Shown: positions 1-13,560, numbered from the stretch's first letter. The stretch: 64,000 nt of DNA from Stropharia rugosoannulata (GCA_028532985.1 JANCIK010000009.1:62001-126000); one strand, 5' to 3'. Notes: generated from the sequence alone by a model not told the origin. Numbers and translations: made by a program.

Positions 1-814
1 GTTGTCTCCATATATGCCCATCCACTCAAGTTATTCTATACTGTGGCCCGTCTTGTCCCTCTCATGGTATTGCGGTCCTTCCGTCGTTCCACTCCTACTG
101 GCTTGTCACAAACTAAAATCTACTCTGTACCCTCTTGAATATAGATTCAAGTCTGTGAATATGGTGATGTAATGTAGGCAGCTACTATCGTTCAACTGGT
201 GTGGGAAAGAATCGAACGTTTGGCCACCAGTATCAGTATCCAGAGTAAAGCAACGTAAATCCGAAGCTTAGCTGTCAAAGGGAGTAGTGGCGTGCGAATG
301 CATCGGATCCTTCCTTGTGGTACGTACGCAGGGAGAAAGCGTTTGACGCGCCCACGGACACATGCCATAGCCACTCAACCAACTCGTAATATATATAAAA
401 CAAGACGCTTAGGACATCCATGCCCCTCCCAGTTCCCATTCCAATTTGATCATCCTATCATATCATATCGAGTCTATAAAGGCAATGGCCGTACCATATC
501 GGACAGTAACATTACCATACCTCTGCAGCACCTGCAACTGCTATATGCAATGGCCTCGAAAATCTTGTCCCCGTCGCGTGCAGTACGATAATGGCCTGTG
601 TAGCAGTACACACCTAGAGTGTGTCTACCTCGTACAGGAATTAGGTGCGCTGTCATTCAAGGATGTTGGATAGTGCGGTGTTTGGGTTGACTCGAGGACG
701 GTAGACGCGTTTTTTAAGGATGTTCTTTCTAGGTTGTCGCAAGGTCTGACGTGGAGCGGTCAGAGATGGTCAGGCAGCTCGACCTTCCCTGCCTTGGATG
801 CATCACTGCAACAT
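1..814. other. No gene supported; possible upstream exon of next gene
   Basis: No convincing coding exon was found here. A splice-acceptor-like TTTCTAG at 726-732 leads directly into the open frame of the following gene, so an unseen 5' exon of that gene may lie in this stretch. No promoter element could be assigned. Confidence 0.3.
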
Positions 815-1863
815 ATGAATCATGGCGCGTTCACGACGCTGCGCAGTATGCCGCCACTTCAACATATGCCCACATATCAAGAGGAATTTGTCCAAGGATC
901 ATCAACTACTCCGTACACCCTCAATACACAACACCAGGAGGCGAATCGTGTACAGAGTTCTGTAAACCAATTTCAACCTCCCTTTGCCGCTGAGGACACG
1001 CCCGTGTCATGGCCCCAAAACACTTATGCTGCGGCCTCAGTGGCACAATACCCGACCTCTGCACAGAGCCATTATCCCGCCGAGCCAAGTCAATTTGAAG
1101 TCAACCATGCTTCAATGTATCGTTTTGACGGTCTCCTGGACACTTTAGCAGAAGGCGCTTATGGCGGAACAACGGTGCCGCCGACTACACAATCAGGCCA
1201 GGATAAATATTCACTACAAAATGAGCAAGTAAACAGTAAGTTCCTCGCGCCAGTTTCCCGTAATTTGTTCACTCGTTTGACTCTGTAAATCCCCTTAATA
1301 GACGATCTCGTCTACGACGACGAGGAGAAAGAAATCACAATATCTGCACTGCCCGCTGCCTTGGTTCATGATAACCAATACAACAGTCACGCGGTAATCA
1401 GAGAGACGAAAGTCCCACTGAAGCGCAAAGCACAGGGGTGATATATCTCACGATCTCGTCGTTGAAGACTGAAAAGCTAACATGGGGGTTTAGGGAGGCG
1501 TATACGAGTCTACCGGACAGTTGCATGTCCGATACACGCGGTAAACGACGGGTGCGGCTGGAGTGCGATAAGAACATCCAACTTCAAAATGGGACGTATA
1601 TGAAGGGGGTGCCAGTGGATGGGGCGAACTTGCACAACCCCGAGGCTCAACCTCAGTCAAAACCACAGCGAAATCCCAAGTGGACAAGGAGGAAGATGTA
1701 TCCTGGGGAATCAATGATGAGCTTCTGTGAGTACTATGCCGCTAACTCTGAACCTAGTGTTCCGTGACTGACCTTTGCTTCCGTCCTTCTTCATCTTTAT
1801 CTGGTACCAGTGGATATGGAAGGTTCCGACAGCTCAGGCGCTCAGGCGTTTCACCAGAGTTGA
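815..1863 (+). CDS. Hypothetical Gln/Ser/Pro-rich protein, four exons
   Basis: Exons 815-1235, 1302-1437, 1494-1726 and 1811-1863 join in frame into about 280 residues. The introns are 66, 56 and 84 nt, with GTAAGT, GTGATA and GTGAGT donors. The second intron has a CTAAC branch-like site near its acceptor. The N-terminal half is rich in Gln, Ser, Pro, Tyr and His. An acidic patch (YDDEEKE) follows, then a basic stretch (GKRRVRLEC) and a second basic run (KWTRRKMYPG). The product ends with an acidic Ser/Asp tail. This composition would suit a nuclear or regulatory protein, but no domain is recognised. The first in-frame ATG is at 815; the frame is open upstream to an acceptor at 732, so the true start may lie in an upstream exon. 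The consistency of phase across three introns is the main evidence that this is a real gene. Confidence 0.5.
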
Positions 1864-4800
1864 GGACACAGGATTCTCTGAATTTCCACGTAGATGAGCC
1901 TGCGGTCCATTGCTTTGCCCCTGGCGGGCACCTCAGGAACCTAGACATAGACAGGAGATATCCAGCTGTAATTGATAACGAACCATACTCACCGTGATAT
2001 ATAAAAGCAATGAGAAACACAAAATTATGATCTAACGAGGCGACGAGCTATCAATACACGGAAAGCATTAGATGAAAGACGATGTTACGATCTCGGATCG
2101 ATAGATATCGGAGTTTCAAAGGCTATTTTGTAAACATATTTTTGAGGCCCGACAATGCCGCTTAGCCTCGACTTGGCATACCATCCGTCACGTTGTGCTT
2201 TTTGCCGTCGTTGTCTCTACCCTCCGAGCAAGAGAACTTGGACTGATCCTAGCTTTAACTTTCATGCTATGAATCATAGTTGACTGCACTTTTGCGTATC
2301 CTCCGCACGTCCATCCACCGCCCGTGCGCATACATCGTGTTCTTGCCAATAGCGCACAAGTAAACTCTCGTCCTCCATCCCCGTCCCACCACTCACTCTC
2401 TCCGTAAACGCCCATTGTAGCTCTGAGTACCCGCAACAATAGCCTCATCTCGTCCCGTACCGCCGCGCACCCTTTCCCGCGCCTTGTTCTCGATCCCAGT
2501 CCACTCGGTATCAAACGGTTTCGGTTTCGTACAATTAACGCCTTCACGCCGCATGTAGGTCGTCTGCCGCGTCACCTGCATCATGCATGTTTCTCGTACG
2601 TTTCTTCTTTGTCACCTGGGCCATAACCCTCGAGTAAGGCCCGTACTCGTCAGAACGTAAACAACGCCCAGCCGTTCAGCTCTATATATCCCAATCTCCC
2701 TGGTCGGAGCGCAGTACATTGCGATACCCGCCCACGCTCTTCCTGGGTACGATTATGATCCACTTACAGCGCAATACGATCCCGTGCTCATATTGGAAAT
2801 GTATCATTGTGTTCCGCGGGTACATGGTCCCTGGCCCTCCGTCTTCTCTGTCCAATCCTGCCTCACCCTCCTCCCCCCCAGTCCCCTTACCCCACTCATC
2901 CGAGTGCAAAACGTCCTGGACTGTCTACTATACGCGGTCCGCTCTATCCGTTACGGGTCGCAGCGGCGCGGCGCGACGCGGTGCGTTGCAAGCCGATGCA
3001 CAGAATATGTATGCCTCGTTGCGCAGAGGAGGTACGGGATTGTCTGCCTTGTGCTCTAACCCCTTCCGCTATGCTTGTTTATGCACTTCGCAGGTAGCCG
3101 CTCCGAGTCGTCCCCGTCGATTCACTCTTCCACATCTCTCCCTTCTGCATCGTGTCTCGGCTCCCGGTACCAGGCTCAGTTCCCCCGCTTCCCTGCATCT
3201 GCACTCTCTAACCCCATTCACCAGATTCCAGACATACCGTCGATTCTATGCATCGACCTGACCGTCCCACGACCCCTGACCCTCGACCCCTTCCGCGCAC
3301 CAAACGTATATCAGTATGGGCTCCTGCGGTGCGTGCTCACGTACTGCACCTCCATCTCCAAGTCTGTGCGGTTCCCCCTCTTATGCGCGTACTCCGTTTA
3401 CTACTCCCTCCCCCACCCCATGGCCCAGAGCCGGGTATGGGAATGCGCTCGGCGGGCATGAACCGTTCGTCACTTTACAATGTACTCTATATGTCGTCCC
3501 TGGTCTTCATGCCGAGGGCCCAGGGCAAAGCTAGGTATCGGCGCGGCAGAATGTACACGGAAGTGGGTTAGGCCTGTCGTAGCTGGAGGACGACACAACA
3601 CTTTGCACTTTGAGCGGACAAGCCTGATTGACCCGGTCCTCTACTATGGGCTAGGTTAGGGCCAGTAGTCAGTCTCCCTCCCTCTCTCTGTAGGCGTTCG
3701 CCCGCGCTTCCCTCTCTGTCTGTGTGCACCGCACATCTCCATCTCTCTGTCTGGTGATATAGCCTCTGCGATGTCCCCCTGCCTCAGGTTATCTACATCC
3801 GGATATCCCGTATGCGGCCCTGCATGTACGCGTATCCGAGAAAGTATGTACATATGTACATCAGTTGTGTTGAAGATCTTCAGACGTGCTATTCCCACCA
3901 CGCTGCGCTGCATATATGCAGGTGGTGTGTACCAGTGGTTCCCTCGATGTCTGCTCTTGTGTTTCTTCATGTGGTATATGCACTTGTACTTGCCCCGCGC
4001 CGAAGGTTACCCCACACGCGCGCACGCCTTGGTTCCCTCATCGATTAAGGGCAAGTGGACATTTTCTTCGCGTGTCTCCCGTTCACGCTGTGCCAGTACG
4101 CGTGGCGGGTAAACCTCCCTGCACGGTACGTTATTACCTGAACTCTTTCGTTCACGATTTTGTCACCGTTCCGGAAAATACGACCCCAGGAGTGGAATCA
4201 AACTCCCGCCTTCCATCCAGGGATGAAGTCGACAAGTTGTATGCTGAATTAGCAAAATTGAGGAAAGATCATATATCCCCAATCAGCATGTATGTAGCCC
4301 GTAAGCCCTCATCAATCTATTAAAGTGCTGTGGACGTTGGACAGCCTTGATATATGATACTCGTATCAGCATTGAGTTCTGATCCATGACAGGCGTACGT
4401 ATTCAGCCTCAGGGCACACAGGTTTGGTACATCTAGAAATGGGAGAACTCACCGACATGAGCCCGCAATGGCAGAGCAGATCAAACACGCAGCAGGGTCT
4501 ATCTCGATATTCACCTTTACATGACAAGCTTTGTTGTACAGCTGACCACCGTTGTCGGTTATTTAGATACCTGCATCACACATCGAGTTAAATATATCGT
4601 ACACACGAGGTCAAAACCCCCCACATCATTTAAGAATGGAAAGAAGCCCATAGGAAAGGTAACCCATTTCTGTGGTTACGCTTGGATAATACATATATAG
4701 GCTGCGCGTCTCTATCTCGCAGTAGCGACGCAATTCCAGACGCAGTGGTGAGTCATTTCGGAGAGCTACGCTTAACTAGGACGCTACGCTTGACTAGGAC

Positions 4801-4961
4801 AGCCGCAAACTGGTGACTATATACATAGTGGGTCCCCGCCTGCTACGAGTGACTCGGTCTTTCTCCCGCTGCCTTAATATTGTCTTCGTCTCCAACAATC
4901 CTTTTCTGTGGCTTTGTCTGTCTTTGGCAGTAGCTCCGAATTCCCTCCAACCTTAATCCCA
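1864..4961. other. Non-coding, pyrimidine-rich stretch
   Basis: No coding exon is supported. From about 2,180 to 4,100 the plus strand is strongly C/T-rich and resembles in texture the long non-coding repeat found later in the window; the open frames here are low-complexity by-products. A short open segment at about 4,141-4,290 (containing PSRDEVDKLYAELAKL), followed by a GTATGT donor-like site, could be an isolated or decayed exon, but nothing ties it to a gene. Confidence 0.4.
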
Positions 4962-5339
4962 ATGCCGCACACGCAAAGCCGGATGTCGAACAGGGCTCCT
5001 CATTCCAACCGCTCACTTCAGTACCAAAATAAAGAAGCGCGCGAGGCGAGTTTAGACCAAAACGAGAACGTGGACGGCGTATGCTATTTAGACGCCGATG
5101 GCGTTCCTTCCGACACGATAACGAGGGTGCGGTGCACGTGGTGTTCACAATGGATTGCACAGGACGGACGGTTTGGTGGGAGCATGTGGAATTTTAACAA
5201 ACATCTACGCACTAAGAAGTGTGGGGAGAACAAGCTGCGCATATTGCAAGCGCGGGAGGAGGAGAAGAAGATTCTTGCAGGCGCTGAAGCGCTCATTGAA
5301 CTATACCAAAAATCCATTAACAAACCTTTAATTTCCTGA
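4962..5339 (+). CDS. Hypothetical small protein with C-x2-C ... H-x5-C motif
   Basis: The open frame runs from the ATG at 4962 to TGA and encodes about 125 residues. In its middle is CTWCSQW followed by NFNKHLRTKKC. The spacing of two Cys, one His and one Cys recalls BED-like or related zinc-binding fingers found in transposon-derived proteins, but the motif is too short for assignment. After it comes a helical, charged region (LQAREEEKKILAGAEALIEL), which may be a coiled coil. The frame stays open a little upstream of the ATG, past an acceptor-like TTTGGCAG at about 4,923-4,930, so a 5' exon may exist. A solitary transposon-derived gene fragment is an alternative. Confidence 0.42.
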   Translation: MPHTQSRMSNRAPHSNRSLQYQNKEAREASLDQNENVDGVCYLDADGVPSDTITRVRCTWCSQWIAQDGRFGGSMWNFNKHLRTKKCGENKLRILQAREEEKKILAGAEALIELYQKSINKPLIS

Positions 5340-7429
5340 CACCTCAATCGGTATTTATGCTTCCGCCTTTTATATGTAGATATTTTCTATTTCTCGCTCA
5401 TTGGCCTAATTTCTCTTATTGTACTTATTACATGACTAAATTGTTAGTGTACCTACCTTCTTGTTGCGTATATAAACTATTCAAGCGTACATCACTGGTC
5501 GCATATTATTCCACCTAATGCGACCACTTCTGTGCACATACTTAGCTAACTAGCACAGAACGTGTGTGCAAGAAGTCTTCTTATTAGCACGTTCTAATGT
5601 GCACAAGCCCTGCTAACAGAGTCCACCACCCCCTGGTGCAACAGTGCTTCTCGGAAGGACCGGCTTGTTGCCAGCTGATGCCACACCCTGCGGCACGTCA
5701 CGGCATGGATGGAACATTTTTCGCGATTGGTTTGCCGCACTTGAGCGGCACTGCAATCACTGCTTAGTTGCTTGCAAGTATTGGGACAGGCTCTCGGCTA
5801 ACACAAAATTTGAAAGTAATGATATTACATTCAAATATTGTCCCAGTCGAGGAGTGATGATGCCTTGCGCTCAGGCTTCAGTGGCTCAAGCGTAGTTAAG
5901 CGTGCATGTACATATGTCAAATGTATGTATGTAGAGTATTTGAGAATGCATATAAAATCATTTCAAGTTTCCCTGTACTTGTGTGCCGTGTATATGTGCG
6001 CCAACCACTCAAGATATCTAATATAAGTATTTTTGCATAGGACCAATACAATTTCAACAAAAAATCTACATTATTTTTGACGCCTGCTGTAGAGTTTGAC
6101 ATAACTTTCACACGAGCGATTTTCCGCTAGAACTTAGGGGTTGGGTGAATGTGCCAACCTACGCTCTGTTGAAGTGTAAAATATGGCTACTTAAAAACCA
6201 ACTAGATATTCTCTTATTATAAGATATGCAATAATCAATAATGGTCGATGATCGCGCCCTATTAAATGAGGCCATCGAGGTAATAAGTCTGCATTCTCAC
6301 GCCTCGGACCTAGCCGACACCGCGGAGTTGTCCACATACAACTCAATGAGGTCGCACACGGGTCGCACACGGGTCGCACACATTTACATCGCATACGAGG
6401 TTGCATTATACGGGTAGTGTTTTTACTAAATATACTTGATCTGGGCCGCATATGAGTTGGAAACACGTAGGTTGCATAAGGTTTTTATACATTGCTGGCA
6501 CCATATACCTCTGGACTAGATACAAGTCGCCTATACACGTACAGTGACTTACATTGTCAACTAGAAATGGAAGAAAAGGTCTGTTACTACTAGATCACAA
6601 CAATATATACGTGCAGCATAAATAAGATCCCGTGCATGAACACACAATGAACACATCAACAATCTTTTGTGAGACATCTGCAAAACCTTTCACAGGAGAA
6701 CTCGATAGAATCCAGTGTATAGTATACATAGTGAATTCAATGACGGAGTATGGTGTGCTTTCATGGCTAACTATAGCATAAAATGTTAGAATGGTTTTTT
6801 ATACATAGTCATGTATGAATGAAGTATATTAATTGGTCAACATAACCACCTGACCGACTGATTGCTCTACAGACTTCTTCTACAGCTTCAACTCTGCCAA
6901 ATCATAAGCAGTGTATACAGCAAGCCATGCCGAAATGCAGCCGTAGCCGCTGTACAGCCGTACCATGCCGTGTGACGCCGAATAAGCGCTATCCACGACC
7001 ACTGCGTAGCACACACTGTGCACATCACCACGTGCTTACGAGCACAAATCGTGCACAGGCTATTTCTGCTGGTTAGCATTACTGTGTGCACATAAATAGT
7101 AGTATCGGCTCATTATTCCCTCTGCGATGCATAGCCGGGACCGCTGCTTATTATATACAAATATATCCGGAACTGCTATTTTACTTGCATAGTAGCCTCG
7201 TAGCGGACAGGATGTGTCGTCTATCACACTGTCGTCACCTGCGCCCGACGCCGGAGATGTCGATGATGTTAGCCTTATCCCAATCCCTGTAACATACTAA
7301 TATTAGTCGGTGGAAACACGTGTACCTTCCTGTATACGAGCGCGAGTATTCATCAAAATAAATAGACACAGTCCAGGCAGGAATACTGCCCTCAGTTTAG
7401 CAACGTGGCCGTCACGTTAACGAGCTTTA
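5340..7429. other. AT-richer intergenic DNA without recognised genes
   Basis: No coding exon is supported in about 2 kb. The only structured feature noted is a short 11-bp tandem repeat listed separately. The base composition is more AT-rich than that of the flanking pyrimidine-rich repeats. Confidence 0.4.
6351..6381. repeat. 11-bp tandem repeat, 2.8 copies
   Basis: The unit GTCGCACACGG occurs twice in full, followed by a partial third copy. It is a simple minisatellite with no visible function. Confidence 0.8.
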
Positions 7430-7832
7430 ATGATCAAGTTCAAGGCCCGGTTCCGCGTGTCGAAACATATAAATCAGCATAGGAATCGCAATGAAGGAGC
7501 ATCAGATATTTCTTCAGCGGCAGAGGTTCATACGATGCCGCAACAGTATGCACTGAGGCAAACAAGTTAGCATTACATTCATATTAAAATAATCAAGGCA
7601 TTGTTGACACGTTTGGCAGACAATCATTCCAATACAGAAGGGGGTGAGGTAATATTTGACAGTAAATTCAAAGATGGTGGTCCATATGCAAGACGGATGG
7701 AGACCACATTGGACAAAGAGAGTCATTCCCTAATGTCCGCACAGCGTCAAAGGTATGTTCAATTATCCATCACCCCCATCTCTCGAGATGATGTTGCATA
7801 TTCTTTTCTACAGCCCTGAGGCACATTCTTAG
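7430..7832 (+). CDS. Hypothetical small protein, three exons
   Basis: Exons 7430-7565, 7620-7752 and 7814-7832 join in frame to a 95-residue product. The introns are 54 and 61 nt; the first has a TTGAC branch-like site before TTTGGCAG, and the second uses GTATGT and TTTTCTACAG. The N-terminus is basic (MIKFKARFRVSKH) and the rest is polar, with a Lys/Arg/Glu/Asp-rich centre (DSKFKDGGPYARRME). No domain is recognised. The model rests on three phase-consistent exons with good splice signals. It may extend upstream, since the ATG at 7430 follows a featureless region. Confidence 0.4.
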
Positions 7833-10800
7833 CTAACGGGGTTGAAACGACAGGCGGATAACTCGTCTCGCCTTGTCCTTGATGTACCGCTGTGCAGCGG
7901 AACTCGATGCGCCTCGCCTTCCCCGTAAATTACTTCCCACAATGACACGGGGGAGCATGCGCCTCCCCGCAACAGCTGGCGTACAATGCATTCGACTTCT
8001 GTCCGGTGTTCGTGCGTCTATGCACACGTATCTACCCCTGTTCGCTATGTGCCCCCGCTTCTGTGCCCAATGTAGCCCCTTATACCCCTCATACCGTCCC
8101 CAAACCCTCCTGCGTTCGTATCTTGGCCACTCTATAGTCAGCCCATCCGCTCGCTCAGTCGATATACGCTCTATCCAACTCGGGCGTGCGTCTTTGTGGC
8201 CCATGCGTACGTTTTTGGACACTAAACCTATTCATGGTTAACCGGACTGTTTTATAAGTAATCTAAGTATCCCGCCTCGCGCCCCAATCTCGTCTTCTCC
8301 GTACTCCTTCTAAGTAGTGAACTTATGTTCTCTGTTTATGTGACATTAATGTGTATCATCTCTGGTCTTGTTTGATCCGTCAACCTCTCGGGGATCATAA
8401 TCACTGTACATTGAGAGCGGGCGTTTGGTGGGCAGATGTCGTTATCTATTCTTGGAGAGCGCGGATAATGCCGGTCGGCTCAACAACAAAAAGTAAGCTG
8501 CACAGCCACGTAGATCTTTTTCTGTTGCTGACCCCCTCATCGTGCTCGTGCTTTCGACTACGGATGCCTGCGACACTAAAATGTACGGAATGCCATGTGT
8601 ACGCAGAACTTGCCCTGCTCACGACGTGTCTTGCAAGGACGAAGATTACAAGATAGCAAATATGTCGTGTAGGCGGGGCTGTGGCTCATAGGAGGGGGAC
8701 GAGAGGTGAAGCGAAGGTGGCTGGAAGGGAGGTGTCTGCGAGATGTTTATGGCGTTCCCGAGCTTGCTAGTCCTTGGGGAATGGATAAGGACGGAACAAG
8801 GTGGTGGTACGTGTCAGTTTTGGGCTTCGGGCCTTCTTCGCCATCCTTTGTCCAGTTGATTGCTCTGTGTACTCGTTAGGGCGTACTATGCGTGGGCTGG
8901 TCTGCATACGACTTGATTCCGTCTTCCTCGGCCTCGTTTATGCCTTAATGTCTGAATTGCCCGCCATCTCCGTATTCCTCGCCGCCTTCGCTACCCTCCA
9001 CGTATCCGGATAGTCTGCATATGGCCTCCCCTCGACAGTCGCTCTGGTCGCTTCCAACATCCGGCCATCTCCGCGACGTGGCCCGCTCACCCGTGTCTAG
9101 TCCCTCCCCAACATCGCAGAGTCAATGGTCGCGTAGTTGCTTCTGGCCCTACTAATCCTACTAGCTTGCCGTGGTTCGACGCGTGTCCTTTTCCTCGCCT
9201 TTTCTTGGATGCACCTCCATGCACCTCGCTGTTCCCTCGATGGACCTTCTACGCCAGCACGGCGGGTGATGTGCCTTGATGGAATATTCAGCGTACGTTA
9301 TGCATCCTATTACTTCACCCCATCGTGCACGCCTCCCCTTTCGTCCCCCGTATGTCCCTCCCCGTTCACGCGCTCTTCGTCCGGCACCTTTCTTACGCGA
9401 TGTGTTTACGCATTCAGTCTGTGACTCCCGTCCGTCCCTCCTGTGATCTCATCACTCCCCGCCCCAGTCCCCGCTTCCGCTTGCCAGGAAAGTCAATGCG
9501 CGCCCACAGGTGGATCATATCCCATGGGTGTTCGTTTCATCCCATCCCGCTCCGTTCTGTGGCATCACGTCGTGTCGTACTATGAGCCGCTCTATTTGAC
9601 CAGGACTCATGCTCATGAAGACATCGCATACGTGCGCCGTTATAGCCCCCATCCTGTTCCCGCGCCCATCCATCCCTCCTGCGTTCGTATCCCCGCCACG
9701 CTCCCGCGACGTACATTCCGCCTGCTCGCTCGCGCGCCGCGCCAATTCAGTCGATCCTGTTCTGTTTGTCGCATCCGTCCCACGCGTTGCGTTGCAGTAG
9801 TCACTGCCCCATCAAACTTGCAGGAGAGGGCTGCACGCGCATATGTTCTGCTAGCGCGCCGTCCCACGGTTTTGTATGCGCATACTGGTACGAGGTCCAG
9901 GGGAGGGAGAAGAAGGGGAGGGGAGGGAAGCGCGGGGTGGAAGGGGGTGTGCGGTGTTCGGGGAGGACGCAGGAGCCGTGGAGATGGTGTATAATGTGCC
10001 GGCCCCGAGGGAAGGATGGGTACGGTGATTAGGAAACAGGCCAAGAGGGAAACGGGATGAAATTGACTGCCTCTTTTAGATCGCAATCTGGTCCCGCTCG
10101 TCCGCACTCCATGCGTCGGGCTCCATTATCCATCCCTCGGACCCCAACCCTGCTCTCGAACTCGAGCTCCCTTGGCCAACCTGGCGCCCAGTCTCCAAGC
10201 GCGTCCTCTCGATACTGTCCCACAACTAATTGAATGTGCATATTACTCCAACCTTCAACCTTCAAGCTTCAAGCTTCAGTCTCGTACTAACTTCGCCCAC
10301 CCGCCTACCAACCTCATAAATGAATCTGGAACCCTGTCTGGTTCAGATCAGGCACCTTGTGTGCCTCGTCCCGCACCGTAGCAGTCCCCGCCACCTCGTT
10401 TTGTGCCCCGGCCACTCCGATCTCTTCCAGCTAGACCGTCACCACCTCCTTCGTCCCCTATCCATTGGCCTACGTCCCGCGCCCTCCTGTCCTGCTCACC
10501 CACTCTCCGGTGTGTTCACCACGATATAGGGATGTACCTTCGCTCTGACCACGTCTCTTGCTGACCGCCCCGCTCGGCTATGTGTGCATTACGCTGTAGC
10601 CTTCTCCGCTAAATGTACTTTTACCTGGTCGCCTAACACGCACGCCCACTCAGTGTGCGCATACATCAATGTCCCCCATGTGTTCCGACCAGTCCCGCTC
10701 CAGCTCGTTAACCCGCCCTCAAGTGCATCAAATTAACCTCCTAGCCACCTGAGCTTGTTCTTTCTGTCTATGTGAGGCCGTATATCGTTTTTCAATTCTT

Positions 10801-13560
10801 GAATCTAGCGACGAGATACTGTCCATCGAGAGCGCGTCGTGTTCTATTTTTGGATCACTGCCGGTCAGCTCGACGAAGAGAATGCTGCACAGCCACGTAC
10901 GTCATTTCGTCTTCGGCACCCAGGACATTGCCAAGACACGACAATTTCACCGACATCTTGTCATGTCGCTGTCGTGACTCTGTATCATGACGGACTGGTA
11001 TAATTGATTTAAGTGTTGGAGAAGGACGAAGAAAACGAGGTAGAAAAGGAGACCAGGGCGCGGCTGTGGTTGGGAGGCGGGGTCGGGTGGGAGAGAGCGA
11101 GTGGACGCGTCACTGCGGCGTGTATGGCGTTCCCGCAAGAGGAATGAGCCTGTTGGCCCTCTAGAGACATGGGACGGGGTTATGGTACGCTTCTGTATTG
11201 CTTATGCGTCAGCACAAGTTTATGTCCTCCACCTTTGTGCCCGCCCTCGATGCACCGCTCTGCCTTCAGGCACCTCACGCACTTCGCGTCGCCTCTCGCA
11301 TTCTGTCCTGTGCGCCGCATACAGTATGCCTTCCGTGAATCTGCGGCAAGGGCTCCACGCGCACAAGTTCTACTGGCGCACGTCCTGCTCGCTAGATGCG
11401 TATAGTGTGGCAAGGAGGGGTGGTGTAGGGTAGGGTGGAGGGAGGGTAAACAAGGGGCGTGGTCATACACGGTTTGGGTGTGGTCCTCTGGAGAGTTGTG
11501 AGTGGTGGGTGGTTAAATATGGGTCTGCAAGGATTTGGAGATGTGCCGGTGATGACAGGGTAGAACAGGTGAGGTGATAGCGGGAAGCAGACGTGAGAGA
11601 GAGTATATATGCCGCATTGGGCAGGGAGTGCCGTATGCCTGTCCCGCTCATTCTACCGATACGCTCGTACGCGATTGCACTCCCACGGGTCCGTATTCTC
11701 TTTGCTAAACATTGGAACACGTATATTGGACCCCCACCCCGCTCGCTGCTCTCGAGCTTGAATGGTTTATCCTGTCCTGGTCCTGGTCCTGGTCCCCGGA
11801 TCCCCGGCGTCGTACGCCGTCTCTTGAGCCCCGTCCCGCCTCGCTTCGCCTTTAATAACTGATGACTCTAGCGTCAGTATGTGCTGTAAACGCATTCCTC
11901 TATCCGGCATTGTGGCGAGTCCTGCTAGTTGGCGAGTCCTGGTACCCGCAGCCTGCCCCGTCCTGCATGTACAACTTCTCACGGAGGCATCGTTGAGCTA
12001 AGTGTCCGACGGGCCCCGCGGACCTCGTTCTGCGCTGTACGGGCCTACGCCGCTCAGACCTTCTCCATCGATCCCAGGCCCATCCTTCCCCTATCCAGTG
12101 GCCTACGCCCCGCCTGACACTTACTGCTCACCCTTTCCCCAGTGTGCTCCCTGCAAGTATATGTGTTCACGCTCGTTCCGAGTATGGCTCATGCGTCTCG
12201 CCCTCTGCACGGTCCACGCATATCCAGTACCACCGTGTGTGGTTGCGCGCATACAACTGCTGCTTCATTCAGATGCACACTTTTTCTTCTCCTTGGAGTT
12301 CCCGCGATGCATCATTATGCGCTTCGACTTCACCTCCGCAGTCTTTCTTAGGCGCATCAGCACGCGCTCTCAGGTGCTGCTAATCTCCCGGGGCGTAGTT
12401 TTCTAGGTCGGAACGCAGGTGCTAATGTGAGTTGCTCCATGGATCCCGCGTACCCATCAACACGGCCGCTTATTGTTCTCGAGATTGTATGGGCAAGTCT
12501 TATCCGTCCCCTTGGGAAATTCAATACCATCCTTTGTGCATTCGAGTGCGCCCGTCCTGTGTCTCTTCTCACCTCTCAAGTCCGCTGCAACACGTATGCG
12601 ATTATGGGTACTACAGGCTGCAAAAATATGTCTGTGGAAATCCGACGGCATAATTCCCATTAAACCCTCGACGCACGATTTCCAGTTGCTCGCCGAGCCC
12701 TCGAGCGCTTCTCTGGCTATGGATACTCGTACATTCATGTATAGCTCCTACCGGCCCCGAACTGCACACCCGCGTCCGTGAGTGGTTTGTGCGTCTGTCC
12801 CACGCCCAAGGAATGCGCACTTTTGGCTTGACCCGACCGACAGTGCGATAGCTGCTGTCCATTCGGCTGCTCTGTGTAAACCTCGTTTTGTCTAATCGTC
12901 TGAAAACTCTGTTAACCTTCGATGCCTACTACCGGGCGATTTGCTATCCTGTTCTCTGCTGACTGGGATCCCTACAACTGCATTGCGATGTTCACAGGTG
13001 CGTCAGCGCTCATGTGAGTCGTCCCCGGGATCGTCTGTGGGGTGGAAGCGTGAGATCCGCGAACTCTCTCTCTGGTCTGTGTGATACAGTAACTTGCGCG
13101 TGGTACTATTTATTCTCAGTGATGCCCATCTTCTGTATGACGTGTCCCGAGCTACAAAAATTTGACTTTAATGTACTGCTAGATGTTTAAGCCCCCGCCT
13201 TTTTTTTGAAATGTGTAAGTTCAAACGACGACAAAGACTTTTCCAGTGCTTACTCGCCTCCCATACATTCTGCACTGTGTTGAACGCACTTCGTTTTTTT
13301 TATGTCATTGACTCAGTCTTTCTCCACCGTCACCGCAGTGGTCCTTGCCACTGCTCGTACCGTCCAGAGTTCTGAGCAACGGTATCACTCTCCGCATGTG
13401 AATAGTCCGTGCACGCCTCTGTCCATCCACCGCCATATTATAGACCACTCACACCGTGGCCACCCAAAAAACTTACCCTTTTGCTGGCTGCCGGATTCTC
13501 TAAAAATGAAAATATATTTCTGAACTTGTCGGAACGCTCAATTGAATAATACAAACTACA
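7833..13560 (+). repeat. Two head-to-tail copies of a long non-coding repeat
   Basis: This stretch has no coding gene. It carries two tandem copies of a repeat of about 2.4 kb, whose recognisable heads (CTATTYTTGGA..., then TGCCGGTC, then CACAGCCACGTA) lie near 8,447 and 10,842. Related heads occur near 23,471, 41,207, 48,233 and 58,425, and a deleted one near 61,018, all on the plus strand. Each copy is pyrimidine-rich with a short purine/G-rich segment, for example 9,895-10,030 and 11,410-11,590. A conserved marker TATGGCGTTCCCG lies about 300 bp after the head in several copies. The segment 10,030-11,607 is close to identical with 60,040-61,752. Open frames inside are short and differ between diverged copies, so I read this as non-coding repeated DNA. 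Confidence 0.7.

Noticed and set aside
4180..4215. tRNA T-arm-like hairpin on the minus strand (GGAGT...ACTCC)
   Set aside because: The loop has eight bases rather than seven and no acceptor or anticodon arm is found around it.
9443..10107. Open frames of 150-183 codons in the non-coding repeat
   Set aside because: Low-complexity Pro/Arg/Ser products appear in both strands of C/T-rich DNA and are not kept in the other repeat copies.
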